Shown: positions 38,666-48,101 of the stretch, one piece after another | Position numbering within the stretch: position 1 is the first letter of the stretch | How the letters are laid out: every line of letters begins with the position of its first letter | Assembly (NCBI RefSeq): GCF_009363715.1 | Contig: NZ_CP045404.1 | Coordinates: 2,944,001 to 3,008,000 of the forward strand | Direction: 5' to 3' | Source: Roseovarius sp. THAF9 | Lineage (GTDB): Bacteria > Pseudomonadota > Alphaproteobacteria > Rhodobacterales > Rhodobacteraceae | DNA length: 64,000 bases | Notes under the pieces: model-generated | Seen by the model: only the letters and a program-made list of their open reading frames with translations | Told to the model about the DNA's origin: nothing | The model's database searches: none | Position numbers and translations under genes: made by a program

Positions 38666-39600
38666 CCGATCAACTGACCTATCCCGACGTGGTGAACTTC
38701 GCCGTGCCGGTCTTCATCGCGCTCATCCTGATCGAACTCACCTGGATCGTTCTCAAGCGCCGCGGTGGCCGGTACGAGACCTACGACGCGCTGACATCGC
38801 TCGTGATGGGCGCCGGCAACGTGGCCTCCGGCATCCTTTTGGGCTTCGTCGCTTACGGGTTCTTCATGGCGCTCTGGGCGATGACGCCACTGGACCTCGG
38901 CACGTCGGTCTGGGTGGTGATCCTGTGCTTCGTGCTGGATGACCTGCGCTACTACTGGGTCCACCGTTTCGGCCACCGCATCCGCTGGGTCTGGGCCAGC
39001 CACGTCAACCACCACTCGTCGCAGCACTACAACCTCACGACCGCGCTGCGCCAGACATGGACCGGCACCTTCACCTTCATGATGCTGGTCCGCGCGCCGC
39101 TTATCCTCTTTGGCTTTCACCCCGCGATGGTGCTCTTATGCGGCGGTCTGAACCTGATCTACCAGTTCTGGATCCACACCGAGGCGATCACCCGCCTGCC
39201 CCGCTGGTTCGAGGCGGTGATGAACACGCCCTCGCATCACCGCGTCCACCACGGCCGCAACGCGCGCTATCTCGATGCCAACTATGCCGGTGTCTTCATC
39301 ATCTGGGACAAGATGTTCGGTACCTTCGTCCCGGAACAGGACAGCGAAAAGGTCGACTACGGCCTCGTGCGCAACCTCGGCACTTTTAATCCGATCCGCG
39401 TGGCCTTCCACGAATGGGTCGGCATTTTCAAGGACGTGACTCAACCCGGCATCACCTGGCGCGACCGGCTGAACTATTGCATCCAGCCCCCGGGCTGGAG
39501 CCATGACGGCAGCCGCGACACCTCGGAAACGATCAAGCGCAAGCACCTTGCCAAGCATCCCGAGGATGCGAACACGCCGGGCTTCAATACCCTCGGCTGA
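38662..39600 (+). CDS. Sterol desaturase/fatty acid hydroxylase superfamily protein
   Basis: A 312-aa membrane di-iron protein with three membrane blocks and the histidine clusters HRFGHRIRWVWASHVNHHS, SQHYN and HHRVHHGRNARYLDANYAG, close to the alkylglycerol monooxygenase-like branch. A C-terminal region (EWVGIFKDVTQPGITWRDRL) is typical of that branch. It is the second member of the superfamily in the window (the other is at 31026) and is distinct in sequence. It is coupled to a small anchored protein. The lipid substrate is unknown. Confidence 0.92.
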   Translation: MTDQLTYPDVVNFAVPVFIALILIELTWIVLKRRGGRYETYDALTSLVMGAGNVASGILLGFVAYGFFMALWAMTPLDLGTSVWVVILCFVLDDLRYYWVHRFGHRIRWVWASHVNHHSSQHYNLTTALRQTWTGTFTFMMLVRAPLILFGFHPAMVLLCGGLNLIYQFWIHTEAITRLPRWFEAVMNTPSHHRVHHGRNARYLDANYAGVFIIWDKMFGTFVPEQDSEKVDYGLVRNLGTFNPIRVAFHEWVGIFKDVTQPGITWRDRLNYCIQPPGWSHDGSRDTSETIKRKHLAKHPEDANTPGFNTLG

Positions 39601-39612
39601 CGCAGGCGCGGG

Positions 39613-39656
39613 AATTTTCTTGAAAAGAAAATTGCCCGGAATTTTTTCAAAATTCC
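39613..39656. repeat. Tandem pair of AT-rich stem-loops
   Basis: First hairpin AATTTTCTT-GAA-AAGAAAATT (39613-39633), second hairpin GGAATTTT-TTC-AAAATTCC (39638-39656), both perfect. They follow the fatty acid hydroxylase stop by 12 bases and stand out as very AT-rich in GC-rich DNA. They may form a terminator, or belong to a family of repeated extragenic palindromes. Confidence 0.75.
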
Positions 39657-39709
39657 GCCCCCGCCAAAGTGAATTCCCTTTCGCCCAGCCCCGCGCTAGG
39701 CATGACCTC

Positions 39710-40561
39710 ATGCGCCTTTTCCTGCTCACCGCCCTGACGATGGTGGCGTTCGCCGCCAATTCCATCCTTAACCGCCTTGCCCTCGCGGGCGGGCATATCG
39801 ACGCCGTTTCCTTCGGCGCGATCCGTCTCGTCGCGGGTGCCGCGATGCTGGCCGGGCTCTGCATCGTCCTGCGCGGCGGCCTGCGCCTTGGCGGTCCCGC
39901 GCGGGTTTCGGGCGTGCTCTCGCTGCTGGTTTACATGTACGGTTTCTCGCTCGCCTACACCGCCCTCGACGCTGGGCTTGGCGCACTCATCCTCTTCGGT
40001 ATGGTGCAAATCACCATGTTCGCCGCCGCTCTTCTAACGCGCGAGGCCCTGCCCGCCCTACGCTGGATCGGCGCAGGTCTGGCGCTCGCCGGCCTCGCCT
40101 GGCTGATGTGGCCCGGGGCCGGCACGGCCGTCAGCCCGTGGCACGGTGCCCTCATGGCTCTCGCAGGCATCGGCTGGGGCGTCTACTCTCTCGCGGGCCG
40201 CAAATCCAAGGACGCGTTGCAGGCCACCGCCGCCAATTTCACCCTTGCCGCGCCCGTCGGCCTGCTGGCCTGGCTCGTCCTGCCCAGCCCGGCCGAAGCC
40301 GCGGCACTTTCCGGCTACGGCATCTTCCTCGCGATTCTCGCCGGCGCCGTCACCTCGGGGCTGGGATATGCGCTCTGGTACAGTGTCCTGCCCACGCTCG
40401 CCGCCTCCGTCGCCGCCGTGGCCCAGCTCACCGTGCCGATCATCGCGCTTCTGGGGGGCATCCTCCTTTTGGGCGAGTCGCTCACCGTGCAGATCGTGCT
40501 CTCCTCTGCCCTCGTTCTGGGCGGTGTTGCGCTTTCCATGCCGCGCCGCCGCAATTCCTGA
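39710..40561 (+). CDS. EamA family (DMT superfamily) transporter
   Basis: A 283-aa protein with ten hydrophobic segments in two EamA repeats ([20 protein letters not shown] and [20 protein letters not shown]), as in drug/metabolite exporters. It ends with the basic tail PRRRNS. ATG 39710 begins exactly at the first membrane segment. Substrate unknown. It is not closely similar to the other EamA protein at 36076. Confidence 0.9.
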   Translation: MRLFLLTALTMVAFAANSILNRLALAGGHIDAVSFGAIRLVAGAAMLAGLCIVLRGGLRLGGPARVSGVLSLLVYMYGFSLAYTALDAGLGALILFGMVQITMFAAALLTREALPALRWIGAGLALAGLAWLMWPGAGTAVSPWHGALMALAGIGWGVYSLAGRKSKDALQATAANFTLAAPVGLLAWLVLPSPAEAAALSGYGIFLAILAGAVTSGLGYALWYSVLPTLAASVAAVAQLTVPIIALLGGILLLGESLTVQIVLSSALVLGGVALSMPRRRNS

Positions 40562-40607
40562 CGCAGGGGGCTGTATCTGGACGAGCGGAAGGCTTATCTC
40601 CCTATCC

Positions 40608-41330
40608 ATGAAAGCCGCGATCACCGCCCTTGCCCTTCTGCTCCCTGCCCCGGCCCTGGCCGACTGCGTGGTGCTGCTGCACGGCCTGGCGCGGACCGAA
40701 ACCTCCTTCATCGTGATGGAGGAAGTGTTGCAAAACGAAGGCTTCACCACCTTCCGCCCCGATTATCCCTCGACCGAACTTGATATTGCCGAACTGGCCG
40801 AGGAAACCCTGCCTTTCGCCGCCCGCGTCTGCGGCGAGGACAAGATCCATTTCGTCACCCATTCCATGGGCGGAATCCTTCTGCGCCACTGGCTGCGCGA
40901 CAACCGCCCCGACGACATGGGCCGCGTCGTCATGCTTGGCCCGCCCAACCACGGCTCGGAACTGGTCGATCAACTCGGCGGGCTGGAGCTGTTCGAGTGG
41001 ATCAACGGCCCCGCCGGAATGCAGCTCGAAACCGGCAAGGACGGCTTTGCCAACAGCCTTCCGCCGATTGATTTCGAGCTTGGCGTCATCGCCGGCACCC
41101 GCTCGCTCAACCCCTATTATTCCACGCTGATCGAGGGCGCCGATGACGGCAAGGTCTCGGTCGAGTCCACCAAGGTCGAGGGCATGGCCGACCATATCGA
41201 ACTGCCCGTCAGCCACACCTTCATGATGAACAACCCTTACGTCATCGCACAGGTACTTGCCTTCCTGAAGGATGGCGCCTTCGACCACGACATGAATATC
41301 ACCGACATGTTCATGGGCCTCACGGAATGA
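40608..41330 (+). CDS. Secreted alpha/beta-hydrolase (lipase-like)
   Basis: A 240-aa protein with a signal peptide ([14 protein letters not shown]) and the alpha/beta-hydrolase fold: the oxyanion [12 protein letters not shown], the nucleophile elbow THSMGG with Ser as nucleophile, and a probable catalytic His in LPVSHTFMM. It resembles PGAP1-like or triacylglycerol lipase-like bacterial hydrolases. Its stop overlaps the start of phnM as ATGA. Substrate unknown. Confidence 0.88.
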   Translation: MKAAITALALLLPAPALADCVVLLHGLARTETSFIVMEEVLQNEGFTTFRPDYPSTELDIAELAEETLPFAARVCGEDKIHFVTHSMGGILLRHWLRDNRPDDMGRVVMLGPPNHGSELVDQLGGLELFEWINGPAGMQLETGKDGFANSLPPIDFELGVIAGTRSLNPYYSTLIEGADDGKVSVESTKVEGMADHIELPVSHTFMMNNPYVIAQVLAFLKDGAFDHDMNITDMFMGLTE

Positions 41331-42475
41331 GCCTGTCACTGTGCCTGACCGGGGCCGAGGTGCTGACGCCCTCGGGCCTCGCAGACACGCCGCTCTGCCT
41401 GTCGGACGGTGTCATCATTGACGAGGCGCCAGCGCGCGAGGTTGACCTCTCGGGCTATCTCATCCTGCCCGGCCTGGTCGATGCCCATGGCGATGCGTTC
41501 GAAAAACACCTCGCCCCCCGGCGCGGCGCCATGAAGGACCTCGACCAGGGCCTGATCGTGGCCGAGGCCGAGCTGGCCGCGAACGGCATCACCACCGCCA
41601 CGCTGGCGCAATTCTACAGCTGGGAAGGCGGGATGCGCGGGCCGGACTTCGCGCGGCGCGTGCTGGAAAGCCTCGACGACATACGCCCCCGCGTCGGCAC
41701 CGACCTGCGCGTGCAGCTGCGCTTCGAGATCTCGATGCTGGACGACTACGCCACGATAGCGGATTGGATCACCCGCTACGCCATCCCCTATCTGGTATTC
41801 AACGACCACCTGCCGCATGACCTGCTGGCCAAGGGCAAGACACCGCCGGGCCATGTGGGCAAATCCCTCAGGATCGGAAAGAACCCCGACAGGCACCTCG
41901 AAGACATTCACGCACTGCACGCCGGAATGGAGGCCGTGCCTGCCGCGCTCGACGCGCTTTGCACGCAGCTTGCGGACATGCCCGTGCGCCTAGGCAGCCA
42001 TGACGACAGCACCGCCGCCCAGCGCGCCGCATGGACCGCGCGCGGCGTCCACATCGCCGAGTTTCCGGAAACCGCCGAGGCTGCAGAGGCCGCCCGTGCC
42101 AGCGGCGCGCCAATCGTTCTGGGGGCCCCCAACGTGGTGCGCGGCGGCTCGCACAAGGGCAATGCCAGCGCGCTCGACCTGATCGCGATGGGGCTGTGCG
42201 ATGCACTCGCCTCGGATTACCACTACCCGTCCATGCGCCGCGCCGCGTTCCTGCTGGCAGATGGCGGCCTGATGGACTTCGCCGCCACCTGGGGGATGAT
42301 CTCGTCGGGTCCGGCACAGCTTCTGGGTCTGTCCGATCGCGGCACGCTCACTCCCGGCCAGCGCGCCGACCTCGTCATTCTCGACGCGACCACGCGCGAT
42401 ATCTGCGCCACGCTCTCGGGCGGGCAGGTGACCTACATGAAGGGCAAGGTCGCAGACCGCTTCATCGCAGCCTAG
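41327..42475 (+). CDS. phnM: Alpha-D-ribose 1-methylphosphonate 5-triphosphate diphosphatase (PhnM)
   Basis: Amidohydrolase-superfamily enzyme of the C-P lyase pathway that removes diphosphate from ribose methylphosphonate triphosphate. The 382-aa product has the PhnM-like [19 protein letters not shown] metal site, a long middle with [32 protein letters not shown], and [12 protein letters not shown]. No phnGHIJKL genes are in the window, so this stand-alone copy may have another role. It overlaps the upstream lipase-like gene by four bases. Confidence 0.88.
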   Translation: MSLSLCLTGAEVLTPSGLADTPLCLSDGVIIDEAPAREVDLSGYLILPGLVDAHGDAFEKHLAPRRGAMKDLDQGLIVAEAELAANGITTATLAQFYSWEGGMRGPDFARRVLESLDDIRPRVGTDLRVQLRFEISMLDDYATIADWITRYAIPYLVFNDHLPHDLLAKGKTPPGHVGKSLRIGKNPDRHLEDIHALHAGMEAVPAALDALCTQLADMPVRLGSHDDSTAAQRAAWTARGVHIAEFPETAEAAEAARASGAPIVLGAPNVVRGGSHKGNASALDLIAMGLCDALASDYHYPSMRRAAFLLADGGLMDFAATWGMISSGPAQLLGLSDRGTLTPGQRADLVILDATTRDICATLSGGQVTYMKGKVADRFIAA

Positions 42476-42585
42476 AGCGTTTCGCCTTTAACCTGAGCCA
42501 TCAGCTAAAGGCGAAACGCGTGCAATCATTGTCTGCTGCGCGACGTCTGGTGATAACCGGTAATCCTGGTTTGTCGCGAAACGCT
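42476..42585. repeat. Long palindromic intergenic element
   Basis: An outer inverted repeat AGCGTTTCGC (42476-42485) / GCGAAACGCT (42576-42585) encloses an inner perfect hairpin GCGTTTCGCCTTTA (42477-42490) / TAAAGGCGAAACGC (42506-42519). Element length is 110 bases, filling the whole gap between phnM and the MFS pseudogene. The left arm can pair with either right arm, giving alternative folds. It may be a repeated extragenic element and can also stop transcription of both convergent genes. Confidence 0.8.
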
Positions 42586-43773
42586 TTAGGCTGGCCCCGC
42601 CGCCGCGAACTGGCGCTGCAAACGGCGAAACACCCCCCAAAGCACCGCGCAAAGCGCCATGATCAGCGCCGCCAGTATCAGTGGGCTTCCCGCCATGTCC
42701 GTGGCCGCCCGAACACCGCCAAGCGCCGTCGGCGCCAGCCCCATCAACCCATAGTAAAACGCCCAGTAGACCCCCATGCCCGAGGCGCGGACAGACGGGC
42801 GCGTGGCCTCGACCGGCAAGGTCATGATCATCGCCGCCGCCGGGCCGATCACGACGCCGACCAGCATCAGGACCCACATGTTGCCGATCCACCCGCCGCC
42901 CATAGCGAAGGCCAGCAACACCGCGAAGGACAGCGCGAAACACCCCAACGCGGCCCCGTCCGGTCGGGGCAGGGAACGCGCCAGAACACCCCCCGCCGCG
43001 ACCTAAATGACAGCGGCCCAACCGATCACGCTGGCACCCGCGGCCGCCGCCACCACCGTGGCGCCCGTGTCAGACAGCTTGTCGGCGCTCCACGTGATCA
43101 CGGCAATGAAGGCCACGTTGTACAGCCCCCAAATGACACCCGCCAATCCGATCAGGATCCATTCGGTCCGCATCACCCGGTCTTTCTGCACGCTTGCCGC
43201 CCCCGTCGCGGACGCGCCGAAGGGCGATCGCCAGACCAGCGCCAGAAGCACACCTGCCCCCACGCTGACCACAGCCGGCACCATTAGCAAGGTCTCAAGG
43301 GGCAGCGACAGGCCGAGATAGGGCAGGATCAACATCGCAAGGGCCAGTCCCGCGGGCCAACTGGACACCAGGATGCCCATGGCAACCGGAAGATCGCTGC
43401 GCCCCTGGAACCAGTCACCCGCCATCTTCGTCAGCATCACGTTCAGCGCCACAGCACCCACGCCCGCCACCAGTCGCGCCGCAAGCTGCGCTTCGAATCC
43501 GGCCAGCATCGCCCCGGCAAACCCGCCTGCCGCCATCAGCGTCAGGCCCGCCAGCGCTGTGCGGATATCGCCGATGACCTGCCCGGCCCAGCCGCCAAAC
43601 AGCGCCGCCACGACACCCGGCAAAAGGTAGATGCCCACAAGCGTTCCGATGGCGGCAAAGCCAAGGCTCATCTGGTCGGATATCTGCGGGGCCAGGGCCG
43701 CGATGGATTGAAACTGCAACGCCATGGCGACACGCGCCAGCGTCAGTGCCGCAAGAATCGTCCATCGTCTCAT
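42586..43773 (-). pseudogene. MFS transporter interrupted by one in-frame TAG
   Basis: A 395-codon frame coding for a 12-segment MFS permease (MRRWTILAALTLARVAMALQ...) broken by a single TAG at 43005-43003. The frame continues without a shift past the stop (VAAGGVLARSLPRPDGAALG, then membrane segments to QRQFAAAGPA), and base composition and hydrophobicity are kept on both sides. The first part is 256 codons, the second about 138. This is either a recent nonsense pseudogene or a sequencing error. Nothing suggests stop-codon readthrough. It lies downstream of purEK on the same strand, with a 34-base gap. Confidence 0.88.
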
Positions 43774-43807
43774 GCCGCCTCCGAACCGCCCCGCCGGAGG
43801 CGTATGC

Positions 43808-44878
43808 TCAATCGCGCGTGATGCGGTTCACGTGCCCCATCTTGCGCCCCGGCTTGGCCTCGGCCTTGCCGTACAGATGCAGGCTGGTGCCCGCTTCCCC
43901 GGCAATCGCCGGAACGCGGGTAATATCGTCACCGATCAGGTTCTCCATCACCACATCGGCATAGCGCGACCCGTCGCCCAGCGCCCATCCCGCCACCGCC
44001 CGGATATGCTGCTCGAACTGGTCCACCGCACAACCCTGCTGCGTCCAGTGGCCCGAGTTGTGCACCCTTGGCGCAATCTCGTTCACGATCAGGCCCTCAC
44101 GCGTCACGAACAACTCCACCCCAATGACGCCCACGTAATCCAGTTCGTTCAGTATCCGCCCGGCCAGCAGCACTGCATCCGTGCGTTGCGCCGTGCTCAG
44201 CGTCGCCGGAACCGTGGTCGTGTGCAAGATCCCGTCCCGATGCACGTTCTCGCCCGGGTCGAAACAGGCCACCTGCCCGTCCACACCCCGGGCCCCGATC
44301 ACCGACACCTCTTGGCTGAAGTCCACGAACCCTTCCAGAATAGCCGGTGCGCCGTTCATCTCACCCAGCGCCGTTTCGGCCTCGGACGCATCGTTAATCC
44401 GCACCTGGCCCTTGCCGTCATAGCCAAAGCGGCGCGTTTTCAGGATCGCCGGTGTGCCCATCTCTTCCAGCGCCGCCTCGAGGCTCGCCAGATCGGTGAT
44501 GTCGGCGTAAGGCGCGGTGCTCAGCCCCAGCCCGGTCAGGAATTCCTTCTCGGTCAGCCGGTCCTGGCTCACCCGCAGCGCCTCGCGCGCCGGACGGATC
44601 GGGCGGGCGGCTTCCAGCACGTCCAGCGCCGACGTCGGGATATTCTCGAACTCGTAGGTCACCACGTCCACCGCGTCCGCAAACTGGCGCAAGGCGTCTT
44701 CGTCGTCGTAGGGCTTCTGCAGGTGAAAGTTCGACACGTGGCTGGCCGGGCAATCGCCCCCCGGCTCGAAAATGCAGGTCTTGAACCCCAGCCGGCTGGC
44801 GGCGACGGACAACATCCGGCCCAGTTGCCCACCGCCCAGGATCCCGATCACCGCCCCCTGCGGCAAAGGCTCAGTCAT
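43808..44878 (-). CDS. purK: N5-carboxyaminoimidazole ribonucleotide synthase
   Basis: ATP-grasp enzyme of purine synthesis that carboxylates AIR to N5-CAIR. The 356-aa product has [13 protein letters not shown] at the N-terminus, [23 protein letters not shown] in the ATP-grasp domain, and IGVELFVT...[21 protein letters not shown] 44878 overlaps the purE stop by eight bases; the longer in-frame start at 44956 lies inside purE. Confidence 0.97.
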   Translation of the reverse strand: MTEPLPQGAVIGILGGGQLGRMLSVAASRLGFKTCIFEPGGDCPASHVSNFHLQKPYDDEDALRQFADAVDVVTYEFENIPTSALDVLEAARPIRPAREALRVSQDRLTEKEFLTGLGLSTAPYADITDLASLEAALEEMGTPAILKTRRFGYDGKGQVRINDASEAETALGEMNGAPAILEGFVDFSQEVSVIGARGVDGQVACFDPGENVHRDGILHTTTVPATLSTAQRTDAVLLAGRILNELDYVGVIGVELFVTREGLIVNEIAPRVHNSGHWTQQGCAVDQFEQHIRAVAGWALGDGSRYADVVMENLIGDDITRVPAIAGEAGTSLHLYGKAEAKPGRKMGHVNRITRD

Positions 44879-45359
44879 CCGATGGCTCCTCCGGGATCGA
44901 GGTCGACAGCGCCTCGCGCCACCTGTCCAGCCGCTCCGCCAACGACGCATCTTCATTGGCCAGAATCGCCGCGGCCATCAGGCCCGCATTGGCCGCGCCC
45001 GCCGCGCCGATCGCCATGGTGGCCACGGGAAAGCCCTTGGGCATCTGCACGATGGAATAAAGGCTGTCCACACCGCTCAGCGCCTTGGTCTGCACCGGCA
45101 CGCCGATCACGGGCACGCGCGTCTTGCTGGCCATCATACCCGGCAGATGCGCGGCACCGCCCGCACCCGCGATGATCGCCTTCAGGCCCCGGCCCACCGC
45201 GCTTTTGCCATAGTCCCACAAGCGGTCCGGCGTACGATGCGCCGAGACGATCTTCGTCTCGTACGCCACGCCCAGCTCGTCCAGGATCAACGCGGCTTCC
45301 TTCATGGTGGCCCAGTCCGACTGACTGCCCATGATGATGCCGATCTGCGGATTGCCCAT
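44871..45359 (-). CDS. purE: N5-carboxyaminoimidazole ribonucleotide mutase
   Basis: Converts N5-CAIR to CAIR, working with PurK. The 162-aa product has [49 protein letters not shown] and the conserved [21 protein letters not shown] stands 6 bases before ATG 45359. It forms a translationally overlapping purE-purK pair. Confidence 0.98.
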   Translation of the reverse strand: MGNPQIGIIMGSQSDWATMKEAALILDELGVAYETKIVSAHRTPDRLWDYGKSAVGRGLKAIIAGAGGAAHLPGMMASKTRVPVIGVPVQTKALSGVDSLYSIVQMPKGFPVATMAIGAAGAANAGLMAAAILANEDASLAERLDRWREALSTSIPEEPSDD

Positions 45360-45405
45360 GTCTCGCTCCCCTTTGCGGAGCGCGAACTATACCGATCAGG
45401 GGTGC

Positions 45406-45630
45406 CTACGCAATGATATCCGGCAGCAGCCGGTCCTCGATCCACTGGATCCGGTCTTTCAGCCGCAATTTTTGCTGTTTGAAGCGTTTCACGGTCAGAA
45501 AATCGCTGGTGCCTTTTTCCTCCAGCGCGCGGATCGCCTCGTCAAGATCGCGGTGCTGTCGGCGGAACTCCTCCAACTCCACCCGCAGCACTTCGTCCGA
45601 CTTCATCGAAAGGTCGTTGAACTTGTTCAT
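45406..45630 (-). CDS. DUF465 (YdcH family) small coiled-coil protein
   Basis: A 74-aa protein with the DUF465 pattern: RVELEEFRRQHRDLDEAI, SDFLTVKRFKQQKLRLKDRI. Such proteins form short helical hairpins; their function is not known. ATG 45630 is the first that fits, with GGAG about 11 bases upstream. It lies 46 bases upstream of purE on the same strand. Confidence 0.88.
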   Translation of the reverse strand: MNKFNDLSMKSDEVLRVELEEFRRQHRDLDEAIRALEEKGTSDFLTVKRFKQQKLRLKDRIQWIEDRLLPDIIA

Positions 45631-45799
45631 TCGGCCCGATTCTCCGAAAAATGCCCCGCGTCGCGACAGAATAGCGCCAAACCCTCTCGCAGCATAGCCC
45701 TTGCAGGCCCCACCCCGCGCCCCCATATTCATTCCAAGAGGTCGCCGCGAAAGGGGCCTTCACATACGGACTGTCGCTTGACTGCATAAGGACACGCCC

Positions 45800-46213
45800 A
45801 TGACGAAGCACACGATGGGATCGCACCCCTACATGCTCGGCTTCGAGCAACTGGAACGCCTGCTGGAACGCAGCGCCAAGTCGGGAAACGAAGGCTACCC
45901 GCCTTTCAACATCGAACAGACCTCCGACAATTCCTACCGGATCACGCTGGCCGTGGCCGGGTTTGCCGAGGGCGATCTTTCGATCACGCTGGAAGACCGC
46001 CAATTGGTGATCCGCGGACGCCAGCGGGACGATGCGGATGGCCGCGTCTACCTGCATCGCGGCATCGCCGCCCGCCAGTTCCAGCGCAGCTTCGTGCTGG
46101 CCGATGGCGTCGAAGTGGGCGAGGCGATCATGGAAAACGGGCTGTTGCACGTCGACCTGACCCGCGCCGCACCAGAAACGGTGGTTCAGACCATCAAGAT
46201 AAACAAGGGGTAA
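45800..46213 (+). CDS. Small heat shock protein Hsp20 (IbpA type)
   Basis: ATP-independent holdase. The 137-aa product has the alpha-crystallin domain at about 33-125: YPPFNIEQTSDNSYRITLAV, GDLSITLEDRQLVIRGRQ, YLHRGIAARQFQRSFVLADGVEV, and a C-terminal anchoring tail ending TIKINKG. It is followed after five bases by a DUF1150 gene. Heat-shock regulation is expected, but I see no sure RpoH promoter or ROSE-type thermometer. Confidence 0.94.
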   Translation: MTKHTMGSHPYMLGFEQLERLLERSAKSGNEGYPPFNIEQTSDNSYRITLAVAGFAEGDLSITLEDRQLVIRGRQRDDADGRVYLHRGIAARQFQRSFVLADGVEVGEAIMENGLLHVDLTRAAPETVVQTIKINKG

Positions 46214-46218
46214 ACAGT

Positions 46219-46446
46219 ATGGAAACGCAGTACGAATTCGATCACGAGGCCGAGCGTCCCATCGTCTATGTCCGCCAGGTCAACGCCGAGGATCTGCCCG
46301 AGGACATGCGCGAACAGGTGGGCGAGCTGGAAACGCTCTACGCCGTGCACAACGAGGAAGGCGAGCGCCTGGCGCTTGTCGCCGACCGCAAGATGGCCTT
46401 CGTTCTGGCCCGCCAGAACGACCTCGATCCGGTCGCCGTGCATTAA
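46219..46446 (+). CDS. DUF1150 family protein
   Basis: A 75-aa acidic protein with the DUF1150 pattern (IVYVRQVNAEDLP and GERLALVADRKMAFVLAR). The five-base gap to hsp20 implies cotranscription and a shared heat-shock role, which is inference from context; the family has no assigned function. Confidence 0.9.
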   Translation: METQYEFDHEAERPIVYVRQVNAEDLPEDMREQVGELETLYAVHNEEGERLALVADRKMAFVLARQNDLDPVAVH

Positions 46447-46561
46447 AAACTGCAATCCCGTTTCGGCCCTTATCCCGGGCCGAAACGCCGGCTGGTCAAA
46501 CAGCCCCTTCGCTGGCATATGGGTTTTCGACGCTCTCCCGACGCGAAAGGCCAGTACCCCA

Positions 46562-47437
46562 GTGACCCAGATCATCAATTCCCTCTCCGACATCTCCGGC
46601 AATTACGACGCGCTTTTCGTCGATCTGTGGGGCTGTGTGCATAACGGCGTCTCCGCCTACCCGGACGCGGTCGAGGCATTGATGACCTATCGCGCCGAGG
46701 GCGGAACGGTGGTGCTGGTCACCAACTCCCCCAAGCCCCGCGCAGGCGTCGAATCCCAACTCGAAAGCTTCGGCGTGCCCGCGTCCTGCTATGACGCCAT
46801 TGCCACCTCCGGCGACAGCGCCCGCGCCGCGATGTATCGCGGTATGGTGGGCCGCAAGGTGTGGTTCATGGGCGAATGGGCGCGTGACGCCGGCTTTTTC
46901 GAGCCGCTGGAGGTCATCGACGATCCCGTCGAGATCGAGCGTGTCGACCTAAAAGACGCCGAGGGCATCGTCTGCTGCGGCCCCAACGACCCTATGGCCG
47001 ACCTCGACACAAATCGCGCCGATTTCCTGTTCGCCAAGCAGAAGGGCCTGAAACTCCTTTGCGCCAACCCCGACATCATCGTCGACCGCGGCGATGTGCG
47101 CGAATGGTGTGCTGGGGCGCTGGCGCGGCTTTACACCGAAATGGGCGGCGAAAGCCTCTATTTCGGCAAACCGCATCCTCCGATCTACGACCTTGCTCGC
47201 CGCCGCCTTTCGGCACTGGGCAAGGATATCTCCAGCGACGGCATTCTTGCCATCGGTGACGGCATCGCCACAGACATCCAGGGCGCGACGGGCGAGGATA
47301 TCGATTCTCTCTTCATCACCGGCGGGCTGGCGGCAGACGAGACCAAAACGTCGCACCAGCCCGATCCGGACGCGCTAAACGCTTACCTGCAAAAGGAAAT
47401 GTCCTCTCCGACCTACGCCATCGGCAAACTGCGCTAA
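46562..47437 (+). CDS. TIGR01459-type HAD family hydrolase
   Basis: A 291-aa haloacid dehalogenase-superfamily phosphatase close to NagD/PGP types: the nucleophile motif ALFVDLWGCVHNG (DxW in place of the usual DxD), VVLVTNSPKPRAG, and the C-terminal ILAIGDGIATDIQGA. The start is GTG 46562 (protein M-TQIINSLSDI); AAAGG lies 11 bases upstream. It follows the Hsp20/DUF1150 pair by 115 bases. Substrate unknown. Confidence 0.9.
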   Translation: MTQIINSLSDISGNYDALFVDLWGCVHNGVSAYPDAVEALMTYRAEGGTVVLVTNSPKPRAGVESQLESFGVPASCYDAIATSGDSARAAMYRGMVGRKVWFMGEWARDAGFFEPLEVIDDPVEIERVDLKDAEGIVCCGPNDPMADLDTNRADFLFAKQKGLKLLCANPDIIVDRGDVREWCAGALARLYTEMGGESLYFGKPHPPIYDLARRRLSALGKDISSDGILAIGDGIATDIQGATGEDIDSLFITGGLAADETKTSHQPDPDALNAYLQKEMSSPTYAIGKLR

Positions 47438-47551
47438 CAAAATAACCCTTGATTTTCTGCGCCTGCAAAGTAATAAAGTTGCATCCTTACCTATCGTATG
47501 GTGTTATTTATTGCGCACCCGATGCTGGCGCAGGTGGAAATGGAGGGTCTG

Positions 47552-47995
47552 ATGTTGGACAACATGCCGCGCGGAACGATCACGATCGAAGAGATCGAAA
47601 TGGGAATGACCCGGTCGCTGCGCAAAGTGGTGACCGACGAGGACATTCGCATGTTCGCCGAGGTCTCGACCGACCATAACCCGGTGCACATGGACGACGA
47701 CTACGCCAACGACACGATCTTCGAGGGCCGCATCGCCCACGGGATGCTCACGGCCGGGCTGATCTCTGCGGTGATCGGCGAACAGCTTCCGGGGCACGGC
47801 ACCGTCTACATGGGCCAGACCCTGAAATTCCTTGGCCCCGTGCGCCCCGGCGACATGGTCGAGGCCGAGGTCGAGGTGACCGCCATCGACTACGCCAAGC
47901 GCCGCGTGACGCTCGAAACCCGCTGCCTCGTGGACGGCAAGAAAGTCCTCGTGGGCGAGGCGACAGTGCTGGCACCGACCGGCAAATTCGACTGA
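47552..47995 (+). CDS. MaoC-like (R)-specific enoyl-CoA hydratase
   Basis: A 147-aa single hot-dog domain protein with the hydratase-2 motif STDHNPVHMDDDYA (catalytic Asp and His) and RIAHGML. Such proteins hydrate enoyl-CoA to (R)-3-hydroxyacyl-CoA, in some species feeding polyhydroxyalkanoate synthesis. GGAGGG stands 4-5 bases before ATG 47552; earlier ATG codons are not needed. Confidence 0.92.
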   Translation: MLDNMPRGTITIEEIEMGMTRSLRKVVTDEDIRMFAEVSTDHNPVHMDDDYANDTIFEGRIAHGMLTAGLISAVIGEQLPGHGTVYMGQTLKFLGPVRPGDMVEAEVEVTAIDYAKRRVTLETRCLVDGKKVLVGEATVLAPTGKFD

Positions 47996-48101
47996 GCCGC
48001 GCACAACCGCTTGGCGATAGACCGCCGCGCGTCACACGCCCGGAACGCGAATCGTGTATGATGCGTTTCGTAAGTGGACAACCAGAGGGAGGACCCAACC
48101 G

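Noticed and set aside
43003..43005. Programmed readthrough or unusual amino acid at the TAG of the MFS gene
   Set aside because: No stem-loop or insertion element, and no pyrrolysine system is seen; MFS proteins need no such residue. A pseudogene or error is simpler.
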